Shown here piece after piece: positions 26,188-35,000 of a DNA stretch of 64,000 bases (its first letter is position 1; each line of letters begins with the position of its first letter). Below the pieces are notes generated by a model. It did no database searches. It was not told the DNA's origin and saw nothing but the letters and a program-made list of their open reading frames with translations. Both the position numbers and the translations under genes were made by a program. Source of the DNA: Gammaproteobacteria bacterium. GTDB lineage: Bacteria > Pseudomonadota > Gammaproteobacteria > Burkholderiales > Nitrosomonadaceae. The stretch is from contig CP054179.1 in assembly GCA_015709615.1 (NCBI GenBank), forward strand, positions 2,852,001 to 2,916,000. The letters are read 5' to 3'.

Positions 26188-26457
26188 ATGCAGGTTGAAG
26201 TCGTTTACGCATTGCCGCATGTTCAGATTCTGCAGAAACTCGATGTGCCGCCCGGCTGTACGGTAGAACAAGCGATCCGGCTATGCGGAATTTTGCAGCA
26301 ATTTCCGGAAATCGATCTGGCCAAAAACAAACTGGGCATTTTCGGCAAAATCACACAGCCGCAAGCGGTGTTGCAGCCCCATGACCGGGTTGAGATTTAC
26401 CGGCCTTTGATCATCGATCCGAAAGAAGCCCGAAGATTGCGCGCCAAGAAAAAATAA
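26188..26457 (+). CDS. rnfH: RnfH family ubiquitin-like protein
   Basis: A small beta-grasp protein of 89 residues: MQVEVVYALPHVQILQKLDV, then GCTVEQAIRLCGI and LGIFGKITQPQAVLQPHDRVEIYRPL, which are family hallmarks (RnfH/RatB). The basic end RRLRAKKK is also typical. It is co-transcribed with ratA. Function is unsettled in the family. Confidence 0.9.
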   Translation: MQVEVVYALPHVQILQKLDVPPGCTVEQAIRLCGILQQFPEIDLAKNKLGIFGKITQPQAVLQPHDRVEIYRPLIIDPKEARRLRAKKK

Positions 26458-26504
26458 CCACTGACATTTCCAGCAGGCCATTGAGAAACGTTTGGGAGAG
26501 AAAA

Positions 26505-27764
26505 ATGAACCGCCTAGTGTTGATATCTCTTGCAATATGTTTGCTGCTTTCCCTATCCGCTTGCGCAACCAAGAAACCGGAAAAGAAAACACCGGATTCA
26601 GAATCTCAGGTCAAAATCCCGACAGCTTTCGAGCAATTGTCGCTGAAATCCGAAGCCAAAACGGTATTCGAAGACGCGGGTAAATTCATTCTGCTGGAAG
26701 GCAGCAAGTGCGTGCAGCGCGATAACGGCCGCGAGCCGGCGACCATCGTGCAGTGGATAGAAATGCCGGGTTACGTCGATAGCGGCACGGTGGTGCTGAA
26801 CGGCTGGGATTTGCGCTATGCGAATCAGGATCGCGAAGTCAATTCGATGCGCGCCGACATCGTGCACAGCAAGCTGGTTAAAAACACCGGCTCGACGTTT
26901 CTGGCGTTCGAGGCGCAAGGCAAGCTGGATGATCAAAACCGCAACGATGCCTTTGAGTTTTGCGTGTTTTATACCGCATTCGGCTATCACTCCGCAGAAA
27001 TCGGTGCCACCATCGAAGAGGATTACAACGGTGTCGAAACATCGGCGGTGCTGGATGAAAATCAGGGTGCGGTGGCTGCCATGGAGTACAACGGCCAGAA
27101 AGGCACGCTGAAAAGGAACGACGCGATTGCGATCATCCCGCGCGGCTTCGATTTCCAATTTGCCGATGCGTTTGAGTGCGAATGGCGCTGGATACCGTGC
27201 AAGTGGGGGGATCGCACCGATTATCCCTTGTTGCAAGCGGCCTACAATCTGTCGCAGGCCAATACAGCGCCGAATCTCGATGGTAGACCGCATTGGGCGA
27301 CGCAAACCATTTTCAAGGATAACAACACGCGCGCGCACCGCATCAAAACGCGCGCGGCTTGGATTCGTGGCCGCAGCGTCAAGCTGCGCGCGGATTTTCT
27401 CGCGCTGAATCCGCGCTCCGGAAAGGCGAATACCTGCCGCAAAAGCGTCGACGGTGTGGTGCGCACGCAAACAGTCCGCATCATTGAACTGCCCTACGAC
27501 TACGCCATCCCGATGCTGACCGGCTGGGACCTTACCAACGAATGCGAACAGCAACGCGTGCAGCGCGCCGGAATCTGGATTCACGACATCCGTTTCGACC
27601 CGCAATCGCAACGGCTGGAATACAAAGTATCCTCCATTCTGCGCGACCGGGACGGCGCACCCAGCTTCAACAGCGCGCACCGCGTTACGGTACTGGGACT
27701 CAACCGCCTATCGTCATCGGCACAAAAGCGGCCGCCAGGGGTTCGGTTGAAGATTCGGGAGTAG
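26505..27764 (+). CDS. Putative lipoprotein with an internal repeat, unknown function
   Basis: A 419-residue exported lipoprotein. The signal peptide ends LSLSACATK, with the lipobox cysteine at about residue 19. The mature part holds two related blocks: C..RDNG...IVQWIEMPG...VVLNGWDL (about 70-100) and C.KSVDG...VRIIELPY...MLTGWDL (about 310-345), suggesting an internal duplication. No family is recognised. GGGAGAG precedes the ATG at 26505. It is the last gene before the duplicated accessory unit. Confidence 0.6.
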   Translation: MNRLVLISLAICLLLSLSACATKKPEKKTPDSESQVKIPTAFEQLSLKSEAKTVFEDAGKFILLEGSKCVQRDNGREPATIVQWIEMPGYVDSGTVVLNGWDLRYANQDREVNSMRADIVHSKLVKNTGSTFLAFEAQGKLDDQNRNDAFEFCVFYTAFGYHSAEIGATIEEDYNGVETSAVLDENQGAVAAMEYNGQKGTLKRNDAIAIIPRGFDFQFADAFECEWRWIPCKWGDRTDYPLLQAAYNLSQANTAPNLDGRPHWATQTIFKDNNTRAHRIKTRAAWIRGRSVKLRADFLALNPRSGKANTCRKSVDGVVRTQTVRIIELPYDYAIPMLTGWDLTNECEQQRVQRAGIWIHDIRFDPQSQRLEYKVSSILRDRDGAPSFNSAHRVTVLGLNRLSSSAQKRPPGVRLKIRE

Positions 27765-27822
27765 TGATGGTTGTTTAATTATTTTCGCCGTTGCGATCAG
27801 TGTTTGTCCGCATGTCTAGCCG

Positions 27823-27843
27823 TCTCGCGCAATCAGTGCTTCC
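27823..27843. mobile_element. Possible end relic of a family 2 MITE
   Basis: CTCGCGCAATCAGTGCTTCC resembles the right end of the MITE at 58709-58851, with a shortened middle. It ends exactly where the CTAA holding the stop codon of the next minus-strand gene begins. Only about 20 bp support this. Confidence 0.3.
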
Positions 27844-28032
27844 CTAACTGGCCGGATTTTCTGGTACCTTCGGCGCATCCTCACCGATCATTACTGGCCC
27901 GCCGTCCCGCCAGACGACGGCGTACTGACCCAAACGGCGTTTCCTTTCAAGTGCCTGCGTTACGGCTTTTTGCAGCGAATCCAGCATTACTTGGCCTTTT
28001 TCGGAGAGCTTCACTTTTGACGTTATCTTCAT
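27844..28032 (-). CDS. Small protein B of a duplicated two-gene module (copy 1)
   Basis: A 62-residue protein, unrecognised family. It is nearly identical over its central part (LDSLQKAVTQALERKRRLGQ, then the GEDAPKV end) to the 66-residue protein at 38351-38551. It overlaps the upstream partner gene by 4 bp (ATGA), so the two are translationally coupled. The size, a basic helix followed by a short strand segment, and the coupling resemble an antitoxin, but that is only inference. Confidence 0.6.
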   Translation of the reverse strand: MKITSKVKLSEKGQVMLDSLQKAVTQALERKRRLGQYAVVWRDGGPVMIGEDAPKVPENPAS

Positions 28033-28283
28033 TGCTTAACTTCCATTAATAGCTGCTGATAATAAATTTCATGAAGAATATTACGACCATCGCCCGTTTG
28101 TTCAAACACAGGGATCGGTACTTCACCATCATTCATGAAACAAATGCAATGATCGGCCTTGTGACTGAATACATGGAAAAGATTGCCGAGGCTGCGCGGG
28201 AAACGCCGCTCGATGTCACGCAACACCCACGTCCGCTCGAACAGCTTGCTTGTATGAAAGAAGCAAGACCTGATCCCATTCAT
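28029..28283 (-). CDS. Small protein A of a duplicated two-gene module (copy 1)
   Basis: An 84-residue protein; from residue 12 on (SKLFERTWVLRDIERRFPRS onward) only a few positions differ from the copy at 38.6 kb. DNA differences between the copies are mostly silent in this frame but mostly replacing in the antisense frame, so this strand codes. FVFEQTGDG-type residues near the C-terminus are not assigned to any family. It is the first gene of the pair, 27 bp after the DUF5677-like gene. A toxin role is speculative. Confidence 0.55.
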   Translation of the reverse strand: MNGIRSCFFHTSKLFERTWVLRDIERRFPRSLGNLFHVFSHKADHCICFMNDGEVPIPVFEQTGDGRNILHEIYYQQLLMEVKQ

Positions 28284-28310
28284 GCATCCGTTTTCAACCC
28301 GAGTCGGTGC

Positions 28311-29933
28311 TTACGCATGCGATGACTCATTCTCCCGACCGGCATTCGACCCTGTGGTATCGGCTTCAGGCTGCCTCGAAGCGACCAGAGGAATCTTTTC
28401 CTCGCTGGGGAAGAGCTTTTCCAGAGCGGCGATCATGTCATTAACCAATCCGATTGCATCCGGTTCCACCGAGTTCAAACTCCGATGAGCCACTCTTGGT
28501 ATTCGGTGCAATCGATGAAGCGGATTGTGGCAACTCACGAAGTTTGTGTCGCGTACCGCTGCCCAGTTTCCATGAATGTAGCTCGACGACCAATCATAGT
28601 ACTTGTCATAGATCTCCTTGGTACCACAGTTTGTTGCTAGTTTTCGCAAATTGCTGCTTGCCCAATGGCCGACGTCGATGTTTAAGAACTCTTGCCATAT
28701 GTCCTCGTTGGCAATCGAGTGAAGCGTGGATTCGTCGAGAAAGTTCGGCAGGTCACCGTGCGTCTGCTGCGTCTTCAAGAAAGCGAGTTTCGCCTGACCA
28801 GCCCCATAAACTCGGTACGATTGCCACATTTCAGGCGAATCGGTTTTACCAAGGTAGTGGAGTGTTATGCAGACCTCCGCGAGGGATCTAAGCGCAATAG
28901 CTCCAGCGATCCTCGTGTGGATGTGGTGCATCCCAATCTCTTCAAGTACGCTGAGAGCGTAAAGCACCAATCCGAATGCGGAGTCCAGTCGGGCGTCAAC
29001 GCGCTCCGCTCGGATATTTCGCCGAAACTTCTCAATAATACTGTCCCGAGCAGCGTAGAGAGTACTCGGGTCAATCCCAGTTTCAATGAACGTGTAACCT
29101 TGGCCTTCCGACGGGTCCATGCAGGCAGTGTTGCGAAGCGCCTGTGCCCAGAACTGCTCAATCCATGCCGACGGATGGCTGCGGCGGAGTGTCATTTCCA
29201 TAGAGCGGATAGAGGGGCGAACCGACCTCATGTCACCTTTGTTGGGAAACAACCGAAATTCCTCAAGCCTCTCTGCAAAGGATGTTGGAAATCGCATTCG
29301 ACCCGAGATGATAGCAACGATGACCTTAAACCATCGGATGTCGGTAGATGCTTCCGACTGATGATCCAATACATAGGCAATCGCACGAGCAAGCGTGTTC
29401 CAGTCGTCCTTTGTCGGTTCCGCATTAATCTCCCTTTTCCACCTCGCAATTCCTGGAAGATCGTCAATGAGGAGAATCGGCCGAAGCGCCGCATAACCTA
29501 ATGGATGAGTTAAGGGTATCTTGATGAAATCGCGGAACTCTTCATCTGCAACCTCAGCCAACTTCGTTTGGTCGACGACAATCGAGAAGTTGAGGCCTAC
29601 CTCTGGGTCAGGTGCCTGTTTTTCGGCGTATTCGTCGTCTTCTCGCAGGAACCAGCTCCGGCACTGAACCGCCACCTTCCTTAACACGTCTAGGTAATGT
29701 TGCCGCTCTAGGACACCAGCGAGCAGGACGGCCCACAGCATCTCTGGCATGTGATGATCCGACCAAGATGATGTCGTCATCTTCGGAATCTGTGCCAGCG
29801 GAGGGACCAATTTGCTTCCGACGCGCTTATGCTGATCGATCGTGCTGATGTTTAGGGAAGAGAAGCGCGGATCCTTACTTCGAGCGCTCACTTTTCCGGC
29901 GTTTTTGCGCTTCCTGTTCCCACCCTTGCTCAC
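28311..29933 (-). CDS. DUF5677-like cargo protein
   Basis: A 540-residue soluble protein with a GTG start at 29933 preceded by AGGGGAAA. The N-terminus is basic (MSKGGNRKRKNAGKVSARSK). The C-terminal half has helical segments with AGAIALRSLAEVCITLHYLG, WASSNLRKLATN and YDWSSSYIHGNWAAVRD, which fits the DUF5677 description. Function unknown. It occupies the place that a DUF4238-like gene takes in the second unit, as cassette cargo would. Base composition looks more AT-rich than the core genes. Confidence 0.6.
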   Translation of the reverse strand: MSKGGNRKRKNAGKVSARSKDPRFSSLNISTIDQHKRVGSKLVPPLAQIPKMTTSSWSDHHMPEMLWAVLLAGVLERQHYLDVLRKVAVQCRSWFLREDDEYAEKQAPDPEVGLNFSIVVDQTKLAEVADEEFRDFIKIPLTHPLGYAALRPILLIDDLPGIARWKREINAEPTKDDWNTLARAIAYVLDHQSEASTDIRWFKVIVAIISGRMRFPTSFAERLEEFRLFPNKGDMRSVRPSIRSMEMTLRRSHPSAWIEQFWAQALRNTACMDPSEGQGYTFIETGIDPSTLYAARDSIIEKFRRNIRAERVDARLDSAFGLVLYALSVLEEIGMHHIHTRIAGAIALRSLAEVCITLHYLGKTDSPEMWQSYRVYGAGQAKLAFLKTQQTHGDLPNFLDESTLHSIANEDIWQEFLNIDVGHWASSNLRKLATNCGTKEIYDKYYDWSSSYIHGNWAAVRDTNFVSCHNPLHRLHRIPRVAHRSLNSVEPDAIGLVNDMIAALEKLFPSEEKIPLVASRQPEADTTGSNAGRENESSHA

Positions 29934-30024
29934 TTGTTTCCCCTGCGCCTACCGCCTTTCTCCCCGAAGCTGGCAATGACAGGTAACGGTTTATGGCTAG
30001 TCGTGGCCATCGAAGCCGAGTGCC

Positions 30025-30240
30025 GCATAACGTTTAAATTGAGGAACACCCCGCAGGGGCGAAGCCGTGAAAGAAATGAACGGTGTTTCCTCAAATGCCG
30101 CGTTCTCTAATATTGAGTGCGGGACAATATTCAGATCATTGTTAAACACAAATTGCGCTCTGCACATTAACAGTTTTTCCGCTTTATATATAAACCCGCT
30201 CCACGCTTTTGCGGAGTCCGGGTTGAATGTTTGGTTATGC
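30025..30240 (-). repeat. attC-like (integron cassette recombination) structure
   Basis: On the minus strand, right after the membrane-protein gene stop, GCATAAC (30240-30234) begins a region ending in the complementary GTTATGC (30031-30025). Inside are two imperfect stems: 30211-30224 with 30193-30206 (AACCCG...CTCC type), and 30082-30094 with 30039-30050 (TTGAGGAACACC with one extra unpaired base). Paired R/L-type boxes with a bulged base are characteristic of attC sites. It is longer than usual, perhaps a composite of two. Confidence 0.5.
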
Positions 30241-30242
30241 TT

Positions 30243-30803
30243 TTACCGTGATCCGGCAGGGGCAGCCATGTATTTCTCAAGATGTTCAATGGTCTCTTTT
30301 AAAGAATCTAAGCTTGCTCGCATTTTTACGATTTCCTCTCGAATTTCCTCTAGCTCTTCTTTCCGCGCTGCAACGGCATTTAATCTGTCCACCTTATCAT
30401 TCAATTGTTTCATTCTCTGGTCGAGTTCCTTTGGACCTAAGGGAGGATCATCATCTGGGGTCTTTGGATTTATTTTCGGATCGATGGGGGGCCATAAATA
30501 TTTCTCTATTTTATTGACCCTCGATCCAACACCCGCAATATCATTTCTTAATTGTTGTAACGACTCATCGTCCATGTTTTTCTCCTTAATGTCTGAATAA
30601 AGTGATAACAACGAGGATACAATCAGCAAAAACAGTACCACAGTGTTGAAAGAAGCTTTCTTTTTCCGGTTTTCCAAGAATGCATCACGCGCACCAACCT
30701 TACACTTCCTTTTTTTGTAATGCGCCACATTCCACTGGCCGAAAACTTCTCCCGCGATTAGTACAAGTAGCGCAAGAGATGTTGCTGCTACAGACCAGTT
30801 CAT
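30243..30803 (-). CDS. Small membrane protein with coiled coil (cassette-type cargo)
   Basis: A 186-residue protein, start MNWSVAATSLALLVLIAGEV. Two membrane helices (about 5-20 and 52-68) flank a basic loop. A proline-rich linker (PPIDPKINPKTPDDDPP) and a long charged coiled coil (about 125-175, heptad-like KQLNDKVDRLNAVAARKEEL) follow. GAGGAA precedes the ATG, which lies only about 20 bp from the integron-type core site, as for a cassette gene. An attC-like structure follows its stop. No family recognised. Confidence 0.6.
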   Translation of the reverse strand: MNWSVAATSLALLVLIAGEVFGQWNVAHYKKRKCKVGARDAFLENRKKKASFNTVVLFLLIVSSLLSLYSDIKEKNMDDESLQQLRNDIAGVGSRVNKIEKYLWPPIDPKINPKTPDDDPPLGPKELDQRMKQLNDKVDRLNAVAARKEELEEIREEIVKMRASLDSLKETIEHLEKYMAAPAGSR

Positions 30804-30821
30804 TTGTTCCTCATTGAGGCA

Positions 30822-30923
30822 CAACGTAAAATATAAGACATTTTGTCCAATAATCCCGCCGGTAATGTCGCATAACCACGGAGAATATTATCTATCATCC
30901 TGTTTACAATATTAATTGATAAG
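30822..30923 (-). promoter_or_regulatory. Conserved 102-bp block, copy 1: promoter-like and attI-like site
   Basis: About 86 of 102 bases match 40106-40207. On the minus strand a -35-like TTAATA (30915-30910), a 17-bp spacer and a -10-like GATAAT (30892-30887) point towards the cargo genes. The block ends in ACGTTG at 30827-30822, where similarity to the other unit stops. This is what an integron cassette promoter plus attI would look like, but no integrase gene is in the window. Confidence 0.5.
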
Positions 30924-31146
30924 GAATAAGACAGTTAATTGAATCTAATACGACAATGTTGCTAGCCATAAAATTGTTCCATCTAGTCCATTAATCCATA
31001 AAAGACATGGTAAAACACAATCGTTTGAGCATGTAGAAGCTAACATTTTATAGGGTAACACTCTATTATTTTTGCTGCCAAGCTATATCCGGCAACTCGG
31101 TTGTAGTTCCAGTAATCAAAGCGACCCGGAATCAGCAATTAAGCTG

Positions 31147-31452
31147 CTAGCGCTCCACCAGCACCACCTCAGCCACCATCACCGCATCATCCCTTCGATA
31201 CCGCAATTCCACTTTCTCCCCCGCTTTTAGCGACCGCAAAATCGCCGCATACGATGCCAAATCGCTAACCGGCTGCCCGGCCAGTTGAATCAGAATATCG
31301 CCTGGTTGCAGTCCGGCTTGTTGCGCCGGGGAGCCGGGGAGGGTGTTGTCGATGCGCACGCCTTCGCCTTTATATGAAAAATCCGGGACGGTGCCGAGGC
31401 TGGTTGTGCGTTTTTCTTTGGGTGCGGCGCGCACGTCCGGCCAGCCGATACC
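31147..31452 (-). pseudogene. Remnant of an M28/PDZ protease gene
   Basis: Codes the PDZ end (from PKEKRTTSLGTVPDF to KVELRYRR and VAEVVLVER) nearly as in the 1130-residue protease at 40218-43610. Upstream it jumps to GWPDVRAA, which in the intact gene lies 193 codons earlier. The join sits at GCGGCG, present at both ends of the missing 579 bp (41074 and 40495 in the intact gene). The 5' part is replaced by an IS3 fragment. About 220 bp between it and the 102-bp block (30924-31146) hold nothing recognisable. Confidence 0.8.
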
Positions 31453-31694
31453 TTCCGCAATATCTCATTCGCCCGTTTGAGCTCACGATTTTCCCGTTCC
31501 AGTTGCTTGAGCCGTTCGTAATCCGATGTCGGCATGCCGCCTCGAATTCCCCGATCCGTCTCCGCTGTGCAGCCAATCTTCGATGCAATCGATTTGATCG
31601 CCGGCCATTGCGATCCATACTCTTTCTGCTGTTCAAATACCGATCTAACCGCTCGTTCCCGTACTTCCGGTGAATAACTGATTTGATCCTTCAT
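31453..31694 (-). pseudogene. IS3-family transposase OrfA fragment
   Basis: It starts MKDQISYSPEVRERAVRSVF behind a GAGGAGGAGAAG site, a typical IS3-type OrfA helix-turn-helix protein. The HTH region has lost about 8-9 residues (CTAET joined to DRGIRGG), apparently between GAGAC repeats, and the reading is cut after RANEILRK where the protease remnant begins. OrfB and the far inverted repeat are absent. Inactive. Confidence 0.8.
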
Positions 31695-31976
31695 CTTCTC
31701 CTCCTCTCGAATTATTTTATTTCCGGAAAACCCGGAGCGATTCAAGGAGACAGCTTCAATACTGGGTTAAACCATAAGGTTTCACTCGTATATACATCTA
31801 ATTTTATAAATGAAACAATAAATCCGTCATGCAAGATAAAAAACATGACACCTCGTCTTAATCAGCGCAACTACATAGATGGGTGGCTGAAAGCTTCCGA
31901 AGTTTTTTAGGGGATACGTCCATTTTTTGAAAATTAATAACGCGCTAAACCTTCACAAAGGCAAAGGGGTTTGCAA

Positions 31977-32051
31977 ATGGATAAATCTCCTTCTTACGCG
32001 CAGTATTTGTGGATAAAGCGATTTTTTTACCGAAGAAGTATGGGAGCATAG
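31977..32051 (+). CDS. 24-codon small ORF immediately before the RND operon
   Basis: ATG at 31977 with an AAGGGG sequence about 7 nt upstream; it encodes MDKSPSYAQYLWIKRFFYRRSMGA, and the TAG stop (32049-32051) lies 1 nt before the pump ATG. GGGAG inside its last codons is the pump's ribosome-binding site, so its translation would affect that of the pump. It could be a leader peptide or chance; no homolog is known to me. Confidence 0.35.
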   Translation: MDKSPSYAQYLWIKRFFYRRSMGA

Positions 32052-32052
32052 T

Positions 32053-35000
32053 ATGAATCAAATTGTACTGATCGCTTTACGAAGACCATATACCTTTGTA
32101 GTTCTTTCAATTCTGATCGTTATATTTGGAATCAGAGCGATACGGCATGCACCGACAGATGTTTTTCCCGCTATCAAAATTCCCGTAATTTCTGTAGTGT
32201 GGGCTTACGCCGGTATGTTGCCGCTGGATGTGTCCGGTCGTATCACTTTTTACTTCGAGCGCATGCTGACTTCGACGGTGGAAGGTATCTCGGATATCGT
32301 CAGTCAAGCGTACTATGGCATCAGCATCACAAATATTTTTCTTCAGCCACATACTAACCTCCCTGGCGCTGAAGCGGAAGTCACAGCGATAAGCCAGACC
32401 ATTGTCAACGCGCTGCCACCGGATATTTCGCCGCCGATGATCATGCGTTTGGAAGCATCTTCGGTAGCGGTTGCCAGTCTGCAGGTTACGTCAGATGAGA
32501 TGACGCCGGCAGAACTCTATAATCTTGCTTATACGCAAATCAGACCCCTGCTTGTAGTGATTCCGGGGGCGATTCTTCCGCATCCTTACGGTGGAAAGCC
32601 CAAACAGCTTTTGGTATCCCTCGATAAAGACAAAATGTTGGCTCGTAATGTATCGCCAACGGATATCCATGCGGCCTTCGATCGGCAGAATATCGTGTTG
32701 CCCGCGGGTGACATGAAGATCAAGCAGACCGACTGGATGGTTCAGACAAACGCAATGCCGCCGGATATCGATGAATTCAACAGTATTCCGATTAAACGAG
32801 AAGGTAATTCCTTCGTTTTTTTGCGCGACGTCGCCGATGTTCAGCTTGCAGGTCCCCCGCAAACAAACTCCGTAATGGTGGATGGTAAACAGGCTGTCAT
32901 TATTGTCGTCATGAAAAGTGGTGAGGCATCGACCCTGGACGTCGTCAACGGTATCAGGGCAGCGCTTCCGCGTATCAAGGAGATCGTGCCGTCTCATGTG
33001 GATGTCAAAATCATTACCGATGCATCGGTCTTCGTGAGGGAATCCATTGAGGAGGTAACACATGAGATGGCGATCGCTGGCCTGCTTGTCGGTTTGATTG
33101 TCATGGTCATGCTGGGCTCATGGCGCCCCATGGTAGTCGTTACGACTTCAATTCCGTTGTGTATTTTAACCTCCCTTATCTTCCTGCAAGTGCTGAATGA
33201 GTCGATGAACGTCATGACGCTGGGAGGATTGGCGCTAGCGGTAGGGATTCTTGTCGATGACGCGACAGTGATGATAGAGAACATCGATACCCACCTGGAG
33301 ATGGGTAAAGAACTCGATGAAGCAATCATTGATGCAGCCAATCAGATCGTTATTCCGACGCTGCTTGCTACATTATGTATATGCATTGTCTGGTTGCCGC
33401 TGTTCACGCTTTCGGGCGTATCGGGTTTTCTGTTCAAGCCAATGGCGCTGGCGGTGATATTTGCCATGCTGGCGTCCTTCATTCTGTCGCGTACGCTTGT
33501 ACCGACCATGGCGAAATATCTGATTAAGCATCCTCACGCAGAGGAACACGAAAAGGAATCGCACCAGAGCGATGAAAAGCCAGCGGGGAGGTTTGCCGGT
33601 TTTCAGCAGAGATTAAAGCATCATATGGGAATTTTCTCTCGTTTTCAGAAAGGATTCGAGGCTCGCTTTCTTCGATTCTGCGCTTGGTATGGCGGATTGC
33701 TCGAATACACAATTGAAAATCGCCGTCGACTTGCAACGATCATGCTGGCTTTCGCGCTTGTCTCACTTATTTTGTTCTACTTCAACGGACGTGATTTTTT
33801 TCCTGAAGTCAGATCAGGAACCATCCAGATGCACATGCGGGCACCTCTCGGTACACGGATGGAATCCACAAACCGCATCGCCACGCTTGTTTCTAACGAC
33901 ATCAAGGAATTGCTTCCCGGGCAGGTCGAAGATATCGTCAGTAATTGCGGCATACCCGTCGGACCGCATAACCTAGCGTTTATTCCGACGCCCACCATCG
34001 GAACGCAGGATTGCGATCTGACGATCACCCTGTTCAACGAAAAATCGGCAGTGTGGGATCTGCGTGAAATTCTTCATAAAGGTTTGAAAGAACGCTATCC
34101 AGGAAGTGAATTCACATTTCAGCCAGCCGATCTGATAGCGAAAATTTTGAATTTCGGTTCTCCTTCTCCAATTACTGTTCAGGTTAACGGGATGGATATA
34201 TACGGGAACTACGAGTATGCACGCCAACTGCAAGCCAGGCTACGTAAAATTCCCGGTTCCTCCGACGTAGTCATCCAGCAAACCATGCGTACGCCAACCA
34301 TGTTTGTCGAAGGCCAAAGAACATTTGGACTCGGCGTTAACAAGAGTGAAACGGACATTGCTCTGAATATGCTGGTCACCACTAACGGAACCCAGCAGAT
34401 CGATCAGAAATACTGGCTGGATCTGAAAACCGGGGTTTCCTATCAGATCAACATCTACAACCCTCAACCTCAGGTCGCAAGTGTCAATGACTTGAATACA
34501 ATTCCTGTCAAGAAGATAGGGGATGGCGGTTTGGATGAGGATTATCAGCTTCTGGGCAATCTGACGAAGCTGTCGCCGGTGGGAACGCCTGGTCTGGTTA
34601 CCCACAGGGGTATCATGCCGCTGATCGAGGTCTATGTATCTGCCGAAGGGCGTGGACTTGGCGGTGTGCTGGATGATGTCAAGAAGATTGTTGATGAGAT
34701 GGACGATCTAGTCCCTCGTGGTTCCGAAGTTCAAATCGCCGGTCAAGCCGCGAATATGGTCACTACCTATGGCGAACTGATTATCGGCCTCATAGCGGCT
34801 GTCGTACTGATCTATCTCCTGCTTGTCATCAATTTTCAATCATGGTTGGATCCTTTCATCATCATTACAGCATTGCCGGGTGCGTTAGCAGGCATTGCCT
34901 GGGCTCTGTTCCTGACCCAGACGAACATTTCCGTACCGGCTCTGACAGGCGCCATCATGGCGATGGGAACGGCCACGGCAAATTCCATACTTGTCGTGTC

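Noticed and set aside
28071..28325. Plus-strand ORF antisense to small protein A (and its twin at 38575-38775)
   Set aside because: Differences between the two copies change many residues in this frame but few in the minus-strand frame, so it is a shadow.
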